Shown here piece after piece: positions 3,942 through 5,918 of a stretch of DNA of 5,918 nucleotides; the stretch's first letter is position 1; every line of letters begins with the position of its first letter. Position numbers and translations under genes: made by a program. This stretch comes from Methanosarcina sp. Lineage in GTDB: Archaea; Halobacteriota; Methanosarcinia; Methanosarcinales; Methanosarcinaceae. The stretch covers positions 6,241-12,158 of the forward strand of contig DUGS01000107.1 in assembly GCA_013331265.1 (NCBI GenBank), in the 5' to 3' direction. Under the pieces are notes generated by a model. That model was not told the origin of the DNA. It saw only the letters and a program-made list of their open reading frames with translations, and searched no databases.

Positions 3942-5375
3942 ATGAGAGGAGCTTCTAAAGGTCATATGGATAACAAAAATAAATCCTCAAATCCTGGTAC
4001 AATAGTCTCGGTACGCGGCAGTATTGTTGATGTAGAGTTTGAGAAAGATTTGCCTACCATATATTCATTGCTGCGCACAGGAAAGGACGGAAATATTGCC
4101 ATTGAGACTTTAACCCAGCTGGATGCACGTCATATTCGCGGGATTGCACTGACCCCTACTGAAGGGCTCGCCCGTGGTATGATTGTGAAAAATTCCGGGG
4201 ATACGTTAAAGGCTCCTGTTGGCAGGGGTATCCTTTCGAGAATGTTCGACGTGTTTGGAAATGCCATTGACCGCAAGCCTCAACCGTCAGATGTCGAATG
4301 GCGTACAATTCATCGAGCTCCGCCTCCATTGTCACGGAGGTCCACAAGGTCCGAGATCTTCGAAACCGGCATTAAGATTATCGACGTGCTTGCGCCACTT
4401 GAGAGGGGAGGAAAAGCAGGGCTTTTCGGAGGGGCAGGTGTGGGCAAGACGGTCTTGCTGACCGAAATGATTCATAACATGGTTAAGCAGCACCAGGGAG
4501 TGAGCATATTTTGCGGAATTGGGGAACGCAGTCGTGAAGGAGAAGAGCTTTACCGCGACATGAAAGAAGCGGGTGTGCTCCCGAATACGGTCATGGTGTT
4601 CGGCCAGATGAATGAGCCTCCAGGTGCACGTTTTCGAGTGGGTCATGTGGCGCTTACAATGGCAGAGTATTTCCGGGACGATGAGCACCGCGATGTGCTG
4701 CTGCTTATCGATAACATTTTTCGGTTCATCCAGGCAGGTTCTGAAGTGTCCGGCTTGATGGGGCAGATGCCATCGCGCCTTGGCTATCAGCCTACAATGG
4801 GTACAGAGTTATCGGAGCTTGAAGAGCGTATATCCAGTACCGATACGGGAGCCATCATGTCAATTCAGGCAGTATATGTGCCAGCTGATGATTTTACGGA
4901 CCCTGCAGCTGTACACACATTTTCCCACCTTTCGGCATCTATTGTCCTCTCGCGCAAAAGAGCAAGTGAGGGGCTTTATCCGGCTATTGACCCCTTGCAG
5001 TCAAATTCAAAAATGTCCACACCAGGCATCATCAGTGAAAGGCATTATCGACTGGCCCAGGAAATCCGGCAGACGCTCGCGCAATATGCAGAACTCAAAG
5101 ACATCATCTCCATGCTTGGCCTGGAACAGCTGTCACAGGAGGATAGAAACGTGGTCGCCCGCGCTCGACGGCTGGAGCGCTTCCTAACTCAGCCATTTTT
5201 TACCACCGAGCAGTTCACTGGATTTAAAGGCAAATTCGTCACTCTCTCAGATGCGCTAGATGGCTGCGAGCGTATCCTGTATGATGAATTCAAAGACTAT
5301 CCGGAAAGCGATCTTTACATGATCGGGACAATTGACGAAGCAATAGTTAGAAAATCAAGCAGGGATCAAGCATGA
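3942..5375 (+). CDS. atpD: N-type (bacterial F-type-like) ATPase subunit beta
   Basis: The catalytic beta subunit of a rotary F1-type ATPase. With the start at 3942 it is 477 aa, close to bacterial beta (about 460-470). The N-terminal beta-barrel includes GTIVSVRGSIVDVEF. The nucleotide domain has Walker A GGAGVGKT (163-170), GERSREGEE with catalytic Glu195, and Walker B LLLIDNIFRF with Asp257, followed by QAGSEVSGLMGQMPSRLGYQPT and the adenine-contact Tyr346 in GLYPAIDPL. The C-terminal domain has LEQLSQED (394-401) where bacteria have DELSEED, so it is less acidic. All catalytic residues I can place are present. Gene order D-C-Q matches N-ATPase operons, a second, laterally acquired enzyme besides the archaeal A-type ATPase. 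AAAGG (3928-3932) lies 9 nt before the ATG at 3942; ATGs at 3933 and 3966 are alternatives, the last giving 469 aa. By hand count 27 of 38 Arg codons are CGN. Whether it makes or hydrolyses ATP is not shown here. Confidence 0.95.
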   Translation: MRGASKGHMDNKNKSSNPGTIVSVRGSIVDVEFEKDLPTIYSLLRTGKDGNIAIETLTQLDARHIRGIALTPTEGLARGMIVKNSGDTLKAPVGRGILSRMFDVFGNAIDRKPQPSDVEWRTIHRAPPPLSRRSTRSEIFETGIKIIDVLAPLERGGKAGLFGGAGVGKTVLLTEMIHNMVKQHQGVSIFCGIGERSREGEELYRDMKEAGVLPNTVMVFGQMNEPPGARFRVGHVALTMAEYFRDDEHRDVLLLIDNIFRFIQAGSEVSGLMGQMPSRLGYQPTMGTELSELEERISSTDTGAIMSIQAVYVPADDFTDPAAVHTFSHLSASIVLSRKRASEGLYPAIDPLQSNSKMSTPGIISERHYRLAQEIRQTLAQYAELKDIISMLGLEQLSQEDRNVVARARRLERFLTQPFFTTEQFTGFKGKFVTLSDALDGCERILYDEFKDYPESDLYMIGTIDEAIVRKSSRDQA

Positions 5376-5776
5376 ATTCCCTACTCATGAACCTCAAGAT
5401 TCTTCTGCCTTTTCAGATCTTTGCCGAAAAGAAAGACGTATCACGCATAGTCGCAGAGACCCGCGATGGTTCTTTTGGACTCCTGCCGCACAGACTTGAT
5501 TGTGTCGCGGCTCTGGAACCTGGGATTCTAATTTATGAAACCGAATCAGAAGGCGAGGTTTATGTGGCTGTCGATGAAGGCGTATTGATCAAGACTGGTC
5601 AGGACGTGCTGGTATCAGTTCGCAGCGCTATTGTCGGGACTGACCTTAGCCAGTTACGGGAAGCAGTGGAAAGAGAGTTTTTGGCCCTGGACGAGAGTGA
5701 ACAAAAAACGCGTTCAGTGATGGCAAAATTGGAAATCGGGCTTGTGCGTCGCCTGGCGGAGTTTCGGAATGACTGA
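5372..5776 (+). CDS. atpC: N-type ATPase subunit epsilon
   Basis: A 134-aa protein of the size and layout of F1 epsilon. An N-terminal beta-sandwich (about 7-90) has the family segment DGSFGLLPHRLDCVAALEPG (32-51) and the strand pair GEVYVAVDEGVL. A short helical C-terminal region (about 91-134) is rich in Glu and Arg. In the complex it binds gamma and the c-ring and usually restrains ATP hydrolysis. Its ATG overlaps the atpD stop in ATGA, a 4-nt overlap that implies translational coupling. A second ATG at 5387 is possible but has no better ribosome-binding site. Eight of its ten Arg codons are CGN, like atpD. Placing epsilon directly after beta and ahead of the membrane genes is characteristic of N-ATPase operons. 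Confidence 0.92.
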   Translation: MNSLLMNLKILLPFQIFAEKKDVSRIVAETRDGSFGLLPHRLDCVAALEPGILIYETESEGEVYVAVDEGVLIKTGQDVLVSVRSAIVGTDLSQLREAVEREFLALDESEQKTRSVMAKLEIGLVRRLAEFRND

Positions 5777-5918
5777 CAGATCAACAGAAGAATCCCCAAA
5801 GGAAGAGCTGCCCCTGGCCCGTAAGGTAGGGATAAAAGCTGAACGCAAACTCAGAGCGCAACGTAATGTAAATCAAACTGTCTGGCTTGGTCTAGGCATG
5901 ATGGGGCTTATAGGCTGG
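5769..5918 (+). CDS. atpQ: AtpQ-like membrane protein of the N-ATPase operon (5' part only)
   Basis: Fifty codons are present before the window ends. The ATG overlaps the atpC stop by 8 nt (ATGACTGA), and GGAG (5758-5761) lies 7 nt upstream. The first 37 residues are hydrophilic and charged, rich in Glu, Lys and Arg; then a hydrophobic segment begins (VWLGLGMMGLIGW, 38-50), evidently the first transmembrane helix. The G-x-x-G-W pattern and the position after atpC fit AtpQ, the small two-helix AtpI/AtpZ-related protein of N-ATPase operons, proposed to help ion handling or c-ring assembly. The name rests mainly on gene order because so little protein is visible. Confidence 0.75.
   Translation, partial: MTDRSTEESPKEELPLARKVGIKAERKLRAQRNVNQTVWLGLGMMGLIGW

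Noticed and set aside
4156..4688. Minus-strand open frames inside atpD
   Set aside because: They are shadows of a strongly conserved beta-subunit gene and have no motifs or start signals of their own.

Overview
The window reads as archaeal DNA, most likely from a Methanosarcina species or close relative. I infer this from single-domain KaiC/RAD55-type ATPases, a response regulator whose output region resembles one known from methanogens, a tRNA with a canonical archaeal bulge-helix-bulge intron, archaeal TATA boxes, AT-rich intergenic DNA, and the start of a bacterial-type N-ATPase operon, which is known from Methanosarcina. The species assignment is an inference.

Left part (1-2473): a signalling neighbourhood. 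A KaiC-like ATPase lies on the + strand (86-802). Facing it is a minus-strand pair, a second KaiC-like ATPase (2473-1751) and an overlapping downstream response regulator (1779-904). The two ATPases are clear paralogues. The minus-strand one keeps the two adjacent glutamates typical of KaiC ATPase sites, while the plus-strand one has Arg in place of the first. The overlap suggests the second ATPase and the regulator are made together.

Middle part (2474-3416): a divergent promoter region, then tRNA-Arg (anticodon UCG) with a 21-nt intron, a T6 terminator, and a GNAT acetyltransferase of the ElaA/YjcF type.

Right part (3417-5918): about 525 bp of AT-rich non-coding DNA full of short perfect tandem repeats and inverted repeats, then atpD (beta), atpC (epsilon) and the first 50 codons of an atpQ-like membrane protein gene, joined by 4- and 8-nt overlaps. 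The order D-C-Q matches N-ATPase operons, a horizontally spread second rotary ATPase generally linked to Na+ translocation; the membrane-ring genes that would show ion specificity lie beyond the window. Arginine codons in atpD/atpC are mostly CGN, whereas the + strand KaiC gene and the acetyltransferase mostly use AGA/AGG, which fits a foreign origin.

I see no wholly unknown gene family. The most interesting points are the asymmetric KaiC pair around a methanogen-specific regulator, the textbook tRNA intron, and the structured repeat-rich leader of the ATPase operon.
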